Assembly (NCBI GenBank): GCA_028877005.1
Contig: JAGWPI010000052.1
Span: forward strand, 1-10,504
Origin: Bacteroidota bacterium
GTDB lineage: Bacteria; Bacteroidota; Bacteroidia; Chitinophagales; Chitinophagaceae
Reading direction: 5' to 3'
Length of the DNA: 10,504 nt
The position numbers were made by a program, and so were the translations under genes. Every line of letters begins with the position of its first letter. Positions within the stretch are counted from its first letter, which is position 1. Positions 1-5,665 of this stretch are shown here, one piece after another. The notes beneath the pieces are model-generated. The model saw nothing but the letters and a program-made list of their open reading frames with translations. It was not told the DNA's origin and searched no databases.

Positions 1-340
1 ATGCTAATACTACATTTATTTGTGTGTGTTTTAATTTTAAAAGGGCATCTAATGACTCGCATTGGGTTTTGGTTCTTGGGAAGCCATCAAATAAAAAACC
101 TTTGGCATCAGGATGCTGTTCTAATGCCGAACTAATCATGCCTACTACAACTTCATCCGGTACTAATTGACCTTTATCCATTAAGTTTTTGGCTTCTAAA
201 CCTAAAGGGGTTTGTGCTGCAATTTCACTGCGTAGTAAATCGCCGGTGCTTAAGTGTTTTAATTGATATTTAGCTACTAATTTTTCACTTTGTGTACCTT
301 TTCCACTTCCGGGAGGGCCAAACAGAATAATATTAAACAT
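1..340 (-). CDS. adk: Adenylate kinase, N-terminal 113 residues (cut by window edge)
   Basis: Cytoplasmic nucleoside monophosphate kinase that interconverts ATP + AMP and 2 ADP. Reading leftward from the ATG at 340, the protein begins MFNIILFGPPGSGKGTQ, with the Walker A P-loop GPPGSGKGT at residues 8-16. The NMP-binding segment follows: LSTGDLLRSEI near residues 33-43, then LVPDEVV. The FDGFPRT signature of adenylate kinases lies near residues 89-95. The frame stays open to base 2, so the LID region and C-terminus are outside the window. The start is well set because the P-loop begins a few residues in, as usual for the family. The gene diverges from msrB across about 200 bases, and a TATATTTG element lies 26 bases upstream. 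Identification is by motif and is firm. Confidence 0.95.
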   Translation of the reverse strand, partial: MFNIILFGPPGSGKGTQSEKLVAKYQLKHLSTGDLLRSEIAAQTPLGLEAKNLMDKGQLVPDEVVVGMISSALEQHPDAKGFLFDGFPRTKTQCESLDALLKLKHTQINVVLA

Positions 341-365
341 AGCCACACGCGCTTTAAATGAGGAA

Positions 366-373
366 CAAATATA
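366..373 (-). promoter_or_regulatory. Candidate -7 promoter element for adk (TATATTTG)
   Basis: On the minus strand these bases read TATATTTG, a full match to the Bacteroidota sigma-factor -7 consensus TAnnTTTG. Transcription would begin near 360, giving a leader of about 20 bases before the adk ATG. No TTTG-type -33 box sits at the usual 17-23 base spacing; the nearest (399-402) is 25 bases away. The call therefore rests on the -7 element and its position. Confidence 0.45.
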
Positions 374-543
374 AGTGTTGCAATTTACATTTCCTTAACA
401 AATGAACAAACTATTGCAGTAGCTGTTAAATATTTGGTTGTAAAATTATTTTTAAAACCATTTGTCACTTGTTTGCGTAAGTTTAGTATACTTTTAATGG
501 ACAATTTCTTCAGTATAAAAATATATTAATAAAACAACTAAAT

Positions 544-1104
544 ATGTCAAAAAATATATATAAAATATACACGGTATTATTACTACTTTTTGTAAGTAGT
601 TGTTACAGTCAACCTTCATCTAAAACAAAACATATGGATAATACTCCCAATCAAGAATCAGCAAAAGCAAGCACCGATAGCAATGCTGTTATAAAAACCG
701 ATGCAGAATGGAAAAAAATTCTATCTCCCGAGGTGTATTATATAGCCAGAGAAAAAGGAACTGAACGACCTTTTACTAGCAAATTTGAAACGTTTAAGGA
801 GGTAGGTACTTACTATTGTGCTGTTTGTGGCAACCCTTTATTTAAAAGTGATACAAAGTTTGAAAGTGGATGTGGATGGCCAAGTTTTTATGAACCCATC
901 AGCAAAAATTCTGTTATTTATTTACCCGATAATAGTTATGGTATGAAGCGGACAGAGGTAGAATGTGGTCGGTGTAAATCACATCTGGGGCATGTATTTG
1001 AAGACGGTCCGCCACCTACCGGATTGCGCTATTGTATTAATGGTGTTGTGTTAGATTTTAAAAAGGCACAAGCTGCTGAAGAAAAATATAATAATAGGCA
1101 TTAA
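544..1104 (+). CDS. msrB: Peptide-methionine (R)-S-oxide reductase MsrB, lipoprotein form
   Basis: Reduces methionine-R-sulfoxide in oxidised proteins back to methionine. Residues 1-19 are a lipoprotein signal peptide (hydrophobic VLLLLF), with lipobox VSSC and the lipidated Cys20. A polar linker to about residue 50 precedes the SelR/MsrB domain. Two zinc-binding CxxC pairs are present, C92/C95 (CAVC) and C141/C144 (CGRC). The SGCGWPSF motif holds C110, the likely resolving cysteine. [12 protein letters not shown] comes next, then the catalytic cysteine C164 in RYCIN. The domain is full length, but at 186 residues the protein is longer than the cytosolic enzymes (about 140) because of the signal and linker. 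It should therefore act outside the cytoplasm, tethered to a membrane. The ATG is preceded by A-rich sequence with no Shine-Dalgarno site. The gene appears monocistronic, with a strong terminator 25 bases after the stop. Confidence 0.95.
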   Translation: MSKNIYKIYTVLLLLFVSSCYSQPSSKTKHMDNTPNQESAKASTDSNAVIKTDAEWKKILSPEVYYIAREKGTERPFTSKFETFKEVGTYYCAVCGNPLFKSDTKFESGCGWPSFYEPISKNSVIYLPDNSYGMKRTEVECGRCKSHLGHVFEDGPPPTGLRYCINGVVLDFKKAQAAEEKYNNRH

Positions 1105-1128
1105 CAGTACATTTTACTATTTTATTTC

Positions 1129-1158
1129 AACGACTCCTAATATTGGAGTCGTTTTTTT
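1129..1158 (+). terminator. Rho-independent terminator after msrB
   Basis: AACGACTCC and GGAGTCGTT form a perfect 9-bp stem around a 7-base AT loop, running straight into a seven-base T tract. It lies 25 bases past the msrB stop and separates msrB from the aminotransferase gene. Confidence 0.9.
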
Positions 1159-1181
1159 ATGAGTTTACGAATCTAATTCTT

Positions 1182-1189
1182 TAGTTTTG
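1182..1189 (+). promoter_or_regulatory. Candidate -7 promoter element for the aminotransferase gene (TAGTTTTG)
   Basis: TAGTTTTG matches the Bacteroidota -7 consensus TAnnTTTG exactly. It lies just after the msrB terminator, about 40 bases before the preferred start codon. The -33 region is weak (TTTA at 1156-1159). A separate promoter is expected here because the upstream terminator is strong. Confidence 0.45.
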
Positions 1190-1230
1190 CTAACGAGTGT
1201 AAGTTTTTTAATATTAAAATGGGAGAAATA

Positions 1231-2487
1231 ATGAAAGTTAGTAAGCTGGCAGAGAGTTTGATAGGAAGTGAAATTGTGAAGTTGGGTAATACCATTACTG
1301 AGCGTATAAAAAAGGGTGAAAAAATTTATAATTATACCATTGGTGATTTTGACTCCTCTGTATTTCCTATACCTGCTTTACTTGAACAATATATTGTTGA
1401 AGCCTATCAAAAAAAGTATACTAATTATCCACCTGCAGATGGAATTGCCTTATTGCGAAAGTCTGTAGCAGCTTTTTTGGCACAAAGAGAAGGCTTGGTA
1501 TATGCCGATAATGAAATTCAAATTGCATCAGGTGGACGACCATTAATTTATGCTTTATTTGAAACCTTAATAGATCCTGACGATAAAGTGATTTATGGGG
1601 TACCTTCTTGGAACAATAATCATTACGTGCATTTAACACAGGGGCAGCATTGCACTGTTGTATGTACACCGGAAAATAATTTTATGCCTACGGCAGAAGA
1701 TATTGCACCACACATCAAGGGGGCTACGTTACTATGCTTGTGTACTCCACAAAATCCTACCGGTACCACTTTATCAAAGGAAGCACTACAAAAAATTTGT
1801 GATATGGTATTGGAGGAAAATGACAGTAGACCCGCTGATGCAAAAAAGTTATATGTAATGTTCGATCAAATGTATTGGACGCTTACCTATGGCAATATAC
1901 AGCATTATAACCCTATATCCATTAGACCTTCTATGCGTGAATATACCATATTTATAGATGGCATTTCAAAAGCTTTTGCTGCAACCGGTGTTAGGGTGGG
2001 TTGGGCATGTGGACCGGCTCCCATTATTGCAAAAATGAAAGCCATTTTAAGTCATTTAGGTGCATGGGCGCCAATGGCTGAACAACAAGCCGTTGCAAAA
2101 TATTTAGGTGAAACTACAGCTATAGATGAATATTTACAAAATTTTAAAAAAGCACTTGCTTTTAGGTTAAATACAATTTACAAGGGCATTAAGCTTTTGC
2201 AGCAAAAAGGATATGCCGTAGATGCCATTGCACCTCAAGCAGCTATTTATTTAACTGTGCAAATAAATTTAATTGGTAAAAAAACAATCGAAGGGGATTT
2301 GCTAGCCACTCAGGATGCGGTTACTGACTATATTTTATCTGAAGCTAAAATAGCTATTGTTCCTTTTTATGCATTTGGTGGTAATAGAGATAGTAGTTGG
2401 TATCGTTTAAGTGTAGGAACCTGTAAAGAAGAAGATATTGAACCCATGCTACTTGGGTTAGAACATGCATTAGCCAAATTGCACTAA
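1231..2487 (+). CDS. PLP-dependent aminotransferase, class I/II fold
   Basis: Fold-type I aminotransferase that moves an amino group between an amino acid and a 2-oxo acid; the substrate cannot be read from sequence. Numbering below starts at the upstream ATG at 1219. K251 in GISKAFAATG is the PLP Schiff-base lysine and R259 the phosphate-side arginine. NPTG (179-182), D216 and Y219 in FDQMYW hold the cofactor. W131 in PSW stacks near the ring. R396 in YRLSVG should bind the substrate carboxylate. All key aspartate-aminotransferase-fold residues are present and the length is normal (418 residues from the chosen start). I chose the ATG at 1231 (MKVSKLAESL) because related proteins, as I recall them, begin there and GGGAG lies 5 bases upstream. 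The ATG at 1219 would add MGEI. It is transcribed alone, convergent with the small minus-strand genes. Confidence 0.9.
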   Translation: MKVSKLAESLIGSEIVKLGNTITERIKKGEKIYNYTIGDFDSSVFPIPALLEQYIVEAYQKKYTNYPPADGIALLRKSVAAFLAQREGLVYADNEIQIASGGRPLIYALFETLIDPDDKVIYGVPSWNNNHYVHLTQGQHCTVVCTPENNFMPTAEDIAPHIKGATLLCLCTPQNPTGTTLSKEALQKICDMVLEENDSRPADAKKLYVMFDQMYWTLTYGNIQHYNPISIRPSMREYTIFIDGISKAFAATGVRVGWACGPAPIIAKMKAILSHLGAWAPMAEQQAVAKYLGETTAIDEYLQNFKKALAFRLNTIYKGIKLLQQKGYAVDAIAPQAAIYLTVQINLIGKKTIEGDLLATQDAVTDYILSEAKIAIVPFYAFGGNRDSSWYRLSVGTCKEEDIEPMLLGLEHALAKLH

Positions 2488-2591
2488 ACATGCTGCCAAA
2501 ATGAGGTATGTATTTTTAAGTACTTTCATAACTTATAGCACGATTTTCAATTGCAACATTATTCAAATTTGTAGAATAGTAATAAGATAAA

Positions 2592-2619
2592 AGGCCTACT
2601 CAATATTTTGAATAAGCCT
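2592..2619 (-). terminator. Terminator for the small minus-strand unit
   Basis: Arms 2592-2603 and 2608-2619 form a 12-bp stem around a 4-base loop. Read on the minus strand, the two imperfect positions become G-U wobbles; on the plus strand they are A-C mismatches. After the minus-strand stem comes TTTATCTT, while the plus side has no T tract. The hairpin therefore serves minus-strand transcripts and sits 34 bases past the stop of the 82-residue ORF. That supports the ORF being real. Confidence 0.65.
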
Positions 2620-2653
2620 CTTAGGTTAATAAAAAAATATGTTAAAAATATTT

Positions 2654-2902
2654 TTAATTTTTATTGCAAACAAAAACAAATGGTTTGTACAACCTGTCTT
2701 TAATAGCTTGTTGCATTAAGTGTTGAGAACGGATAATTTTTGATCGATTAATGTCAATTAATTCATTGGCAATACAATAGTTTTTAAAACTTTCTGCCCT
2801 ATGTAACAGAAGATTTAACTGCGCAATTTCATTGGCAAAATCGTCAGGTGCAAGAAATTCATTTTTTGAAAGCACTAAAAGATCTCTGCTGCCATTTTTC
2901 AT
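2654..2902 (-). CDS. Hypothetical protein, 82 residues
   Basis: I do not recognise a family. The protein is soluble, with no signal peptide or membrane segment. It looks mainly helical: the stretch from DDFANEIAQLN to about residue 68 has regular spacing of hydrophobic residues, followed by a short beta-like end (KPFVFVC). It has two cysteines, near residues 43 and 79, with no metal-site spacing. Three things favour a real gene: an ATG preceded by A/T-rich DNA, a terminator 34 bases downstream on the same strand, and a second small gene 35 bases upstream in the same direction. It is probably the distal gene of a two-gene unit with the 43-residue lipoprotein. A spurious reading frame cannot be excluded. 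Confidence 0.6.
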   Translation of the reverse strand: MKNGSRDLLVLSKNEFLAPDDFANEIAQLNLLLHRAESFKNYCIANELIDINRSKIIRSQHLMQQAIKDRLYKPFVFVCNKN

Positions 2903-2912
2903 ATGTATTTAA

Positions 2913-2934
2913 TTCATTTAGGGGGTTAAATGAA
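2913..2934 (-). repeat. Perfect 8-bp inverted repeat between the two small genes
   Basis: TTCATTTA and TAAATGAA flank a 6-base loop that is GGGGGT on the plus strand and ACCCCC in the minus-strand RNA. It lies 11 bases before the start of the 82-residue ORF and just after the lipoprotein stop. There is no T tract, so it is not a standard terminator. It could shape mRNA stability or translation between the two genes. Confidence 0.45.
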
Positions 2935-2937
2935 AAT

Positions 2938-3069
2938 TTAAACAGGTTTATAAACAGGGCACATGCAATGTTTCTTATAATTAGATTTACCTAATATTCC
3001 GCAAGATGCTAATGCCATAATCATTAATAATAACAGAACTATTCGTATTTTGTTGCGCTGCTGAAACAT
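2938..3069 (-). CDS. Small lipoprotein, 43 residues
   Basis: A short reading frame with an ATG at 3069 and TAA at 2938-2940. The N-terminus MFQQRNKIR is positively charged, followed by a hydrophobic run IVLLLLMIMA, then the lipobox ALASC with C23 as the lipidated cysteine. The mature peptide would be only 21 residues, starting CGILGKSNYKKH and ending in a C-x-C-P-x-Y element (CMCPVYKPV). Very small lipoproteins with a Cys-Pro-Tyr type tail are, as I recall, common in Bacteroidota, but their role is not known to me. The signal-peptide grammar is too complete to be a likely chance event. The gene diverges from the glycosyltransferase gene (72 bases between starts) and probably shares a transcript with the 82-residue ORF. 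Confidence 0.7.
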   Translation of the reverse strand: MFQQRNKIRIVLLLLMIMALASCGILGKSNYKKHCMCPVYKPV

Positions 3070-3082
3070 AAATTATGTGTTT

Positions 3083-3102
3083 CCGTAAAAATAAAAATAC
3101 GG
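3083..3102. repeat. Short inverted repeat in the divergent intergenic region
   Basis: CCGTA and TACGG are separated by ten A/T bases, midway between the divergent lipoprotein and glycosyltransferase starts. The half-sites stand out because they are the only GC-containing motif in a very AT-rich spacer. It could be an operator or a chance match. Confidence 0.25.
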
Positions 3103-3141
3103 TATAAATCGCTAATAAAATCATTAAAAAAAAATAATTCG

Positions 3142-4221
3142 GTGAAAATTAAAGCTAAAATTGTGTTAGTGGCTCCATTAGACTGGGGTTTAGGGCATAC
3201 TACTCGCTGTATTCCTATTATTAATGCATTGATTTTCAACGAGTATGAGGTAATATTAGGTGCATCGGGTAAATCTGCCGCTTTATTTAAAAAAGAATTT
3301 CCGCAATTAACTATTTTGCCCTTACCAGCCTACCAAATTCACTATGCGAAGCGGAGGAGTTGGTTACCTTTTAAATTGTTTTTACAAGTACCCAAAATTG
3401 TGGGTGTTATTATACGTGAACATTGGCTATTAAAAAAGATAGTTCAGCAATATCAAATAGATTGGATAATTAGTGATAACCGTTTTGGATTATATCATAC
3501 CCGCTTGCCTAGTACATTCATTACCCATCAATTATCCATTATGGCACCTTATGCATGGCTAAGAAAATGCTTGCAACTTGTCAATTATCATTTTATTAAT
3601 CAATTCAATCATTGTTGGGTACCCGATATGGCTAATGAAGGGGGATTGGCAGGTAAACTTTCACATCCTGCAACATTACCAAAAACACCAGTACACTATA
3701 TTGGACTATTATCTCGCTTCAACATTCATCAATGTTTGCAACAAACATATACTTATGATTACTGTTTTTTACTTTCCGGTCCCGAACCTCAGCGCACAAT
3801 GTTAGAACAAATTGTTCTACAACAAATAGAGCAATTAAATGCACGAATTATTGTACTAAGAGGATTACCGGAACAAGCAATAAATATAACATCTAAACAC
3901 ACAATTCTTTCGCATTTACCCGGAGAGGAAATTAAAAAAATATTAATAAATAGTGAATATGTAATTGCACGCAGTGGTTACACCTCAATAATGGAATTAT
4001 TATCCTTACAAAAAAAATGTTTTTTAATACCTACACCCGGACAGACTGAACAAGAATATTTGGCCAAAAGATTAACAGACATGAAAATTTGTTTTTCAAT
4101 ACAACAGCACGAGTTGGATTTTATAAAACAATTACCTGGTTTAGCGCAATTCCCTTTTTGTAGTTTCCATTCTGAAGTATTTTCAGTAGAAAAATTCCAT
4201 TCTCTTTTAGAAAATATGTAA
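3142..4221 (+). CDS. GT-B-fold glycosyltransferase (MurG/GT28-like)
   Basis: Likely a cytosolic or membrane-associated nucleotide-sugar glycosyltransferase; donor and acceptor are not evident. The N-terminal half carries APLDWGLGHTTR (residues 11-22), whose GxGH turn resembles the MurG/GT28 loop, and SDNRFGLY (111-118). The C-terminal half carries SGPEPQRT (212-219), RSGYTSIMEL (277-286) and PTPGQTEQEYLA (297-308). These sit where the donor-binding loops of GT28 proteins lie. There are no clear membrane helices and the length (359) fits a two-domain GT-B enzyme. The start is GTG at 3142: homologous sequence begins at once with the first beta strand and no in-frame ATG lies nearby upstream. 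The DMT transporter gene follows after 30 bases in the same direction. Orthologous MurG is unlikely because the motifs differ. Confidence 0.8.
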   Translation: MKIKAKIVLVAPLDWGLGHTTRCIPIINALIFNEYEVILGASGKSAALFKKEFPQLTILPLPAYQIHYAKRRSWLPFKLFLQVPKIVGVIIREHWLLKKIVQQYQIDWIISDNRFGLYHTRLPSTFITHQLSIMAPYAWLRKCLQLVNYHFINQFNHCWVPDMANEGGLAGKLSHPATLPKTPVHYIGLLSRFNIHQCLQQTYTYDYCFLLSGPEPQRTMLEQIVLQQIEQLNARIIVLRGLPEQAINITSKHTILSHLPGEEIKKILINSEYVIARSGYTSIMELLSLQKKCFLIPTPGQTEQEYLAKRLTDMKICFSIQQHELDFIKQLPGLAQFPFCSFHSEVFSVEKFHSLLENM

Positions 4222-4239
4222 TCCGGTAAATCCTAGAAC

Positions 4240-4247
4240 TATCTTTG
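4240..4247 (+). promoter_or_regulatory. -7 promoter element next to the transporter start (TATCTTTG)
   Basis: TATCTTTG is a full match to the Bacteroidota -7 consensus and ends four bases before the ATG at 4252. Transcription usually begins a few bases after this element, which would put the mRNA start at or next to the start codon. The -33 box is poor (TATG at 4215-4218, 21-base spacing). Confidence 0.5.
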
Positions 4248-4251
4248 TAAT

Positions 4252-5187
4252 ATGTTTGGTAATCCTCAATGGAAGGCACATGCTGCTGTACTAACAACTA
4301 ACTTGCTTTTTGGTATTAATTATGCTGCAGTAAAATATATTACACCTGCTTTTATATTGCCATTTGGTTTAAATTTTGCCAGGGTAATTACTGCCCTATT
4401 GTTGTTTTGGATATTGTTTTTTTTTAAGCCTCCAAAATCAGTTGGCATACAACGAAAACATTTGCCATTGTTTTTACTTTGTGGCATTACAGGTGTAACC
4501 ATTAATCAATTATTTTTTATAAAAGGACTATCGCTTACTTCCTCTATTCATGCTTCATTATTGGCACTTGCCACCCCCATTTTTATTACATTTATAGCTG
4601 CGTGGTTGTTGAAGGAAAGATTATCATTCATAAAAATTGCAGGTTTGTTATTAGGTATCTCTGGTGCCATTATTTTAATAGCTATTAAACAAAATAGTGG
4701 TATTAAACAAGATAGTTTTTTGGGTGATATGTACATTTTAGTAAATGCTATTTCTTATGCATTTTATATGGTTTGGGTAAGACCATTAATGCAAGCATAT
4801 AATGCATTACATGTAATGCGTTGGGTATTTACATTTGGTGCAATTTTTTTAATACCATTTTGCTGGAATGATTTTTTTAAAACCCAATGGCATATGTTTG
4901 GTTTATTTGAATGGATGGTTTTAGGCTTAATTTGTGTAGGTGCAACTTTTATTGCCTATTTATTTAATGTATATGGTATATCCGTTATTGGCGCATCTGC
5001 TACGGGTAGTTATATTTATACTCAACCTGTATTTGCTGCTATAATTGCTACATGGCTTTTGGGTGAGCAGTTCACACTTACAAAGCTAGTTGCCGGTTTG
5101 TGTATTTTTGCAGGTGTATTTTTGGTAAATACAAAAAAAAATCTATTTAATCTTTCGTCGGTGAATAGAAAAAAAGAAACTGTTTAG
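4252..5187 (+). CDS. EamA/DMT-family inner-membrane transporter
   Basis: A drug/metabolite-transporter superfamily permease of 311 residues. Hydrophobicity suggests ten membrane helices at roughly residues 10-30, 35-58, 71-91, 98-119, 126-146, 157-177, 187-205, 217-240, 245-270 and 276-293. The two EamA repeats are visible: each ends with a helix, a charged elbow (LLKERLSFIKIAG near 119-131; LLGEQFTLTKLVAG near 269-282) and a glycine-rich last helix. The substrate is unknown; family members export amino acids, nucleotides or other small molecules. The C-terminal tail is basic (NRKKETV). It lies 30 bases after the glycosyltransferase gene and may also have its own promoter. Its last 41 bases overlap the convergent phosphatase gene. 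Confidence 0.92.
   Translation: MFGNPQWKAHAAVLTTNLLFGINYAAVKYITPAFILPFGLNFARVITALLLFWILFFFKPPKSVGIQRKHLPLFLLCGITGVTINQLFFIKGLSLTSSIHASLLALATPIFITFIAAWLLKERLSFIKIAGLLLGISGAIILIAIKQNSGIKQDSFLGDMYILVNAISYAFYMVWVRPLMQAYNALHVMRWVFTFGAIFLIPFCWNDFFKTQWHMFGLFEWMVLGLICVGATFIAYLFNVYGISVIGASATGSYIYTQPVFAAIIATWLLGEQFTLTKLVAGLCIFAGVFLVNTKKNLFNLSSVNRKKETV
5133..5168 (-). terminator. Weak candidate terminator at the end of the phosphatase gene
   Basis: On the minus strand CTATT and AATAG could pair around the phosphatase stop codon, followed two bases later by nine consecutive T (bases 5141 down to 5133). The hairpin is weak and lies inside the convergent transporter gene. The T tract is the main support. 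Confidence 0.25.
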
Positions 5188-5650
5188 GGGCATCTTTAAA
5201 ATTTTTCCAAGATTCGGTATCAATTTGAATACCAGCTACCCCGCAAGTAGGCATAGGCATTACCTCTCTGCTGAAATTGGAGCATTTATAGGCAAATTCT
5301 GTAATACCGGGATTGTGTGAGAAAATTGCAACAGATTGGAATGCATCATCTATTTTTTCGGTTACCTGAAAAAAAGTATCTAATTCTGCATCATACAATT
5401 CAGGTTTTTCAATAATTTTTGAATAAACTAATTTGTTTTTTTGTTGAAATGCTTCTAAAAAATAAGCAGCAGTTTGTAACGCTCTTACTGCTGTACTTGA
5501 AATAAAAGCATCTATGGAAATTTTTTCTGCTATTAGTTTTTCAGCCATTTCAATAGCCTCTGACTGCCCTTTTTTGTTTAATTCTCTTTCTAAATCGTTT
5601 AGTGTATCTAAACTGCTTTTGGCATGTCTAACAATAATTAATTGTTTCAT
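5147..5650 (-). CDS. SixA-type histidine phosphatase family protein
   Basis: A small (167 residues) single-domain cytosolic member of the histidine phosphatase superfamily. The phospho-accepting histidine is H9 in VRHAKS (R8, H9). The DLERELNKKG segment (19-28) is typical of SixA. R56 lies in SSTAVRALQTA and the second catalytic histidine is H112 in FSHNPGITEF. All core residues are present. SixA in E. coli removes phosphate from phosphohistidine proteins, but the substrate here is unknown. It starts 15 bases after the stop of the PurF-like gene and is probably translated from the same mRNA. Its 3' end overlaps the transporter gene on the other strand by 41 bases. Confidence 0.9.
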   Translation of the reverse strand: MKQLIIVRHAKSSLDTLNDLERELNKKGQSEAIEMAEKLIAEKISIDAFISSTAVRALQTAAYFLEAFQQKNKLVYSKIIEKPELYDAELDTFFQVTEKIDDAFQSVAIFSHNPGITEFAYKCSNFSREVMPMPTCGVAGIQIDTESWKNFKDAPKQFLFFYSPTKD

Positions 5651-5665
5651 GTGCTTAACTTTTAT

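Noticed and set aside
457..496. Possible msrB promoters (TTTG at 461-464; TACTTTTA at 489-496)
   Set aside because: Neither has a full -7 match with a well-spaced -33 box, so I cannot choose between them.
1421..1858. Two frames (one minus, one plus) inside the aminotransferase gene
   Set aside because: They lie wholly within a gene with all catalytic motifs intact and have no recognisable features.
2642..2657. Perfect palindrome TTAAAAATATTTTTAA
   Set aside because: It is built only of A and T at the end of an ORF in AT-rich DNA, so it is expected by chance. The real terminator is at 2592-2619.
3039..3239. 66-codon minus-strand frame across the divergent spacer
   Set aside because: It overlaps both the glycosyltransferase start and the lipoprotein start in another frame and has no signal or domain. 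The lipoprotein frame at 2938-3069 explains this strand better.
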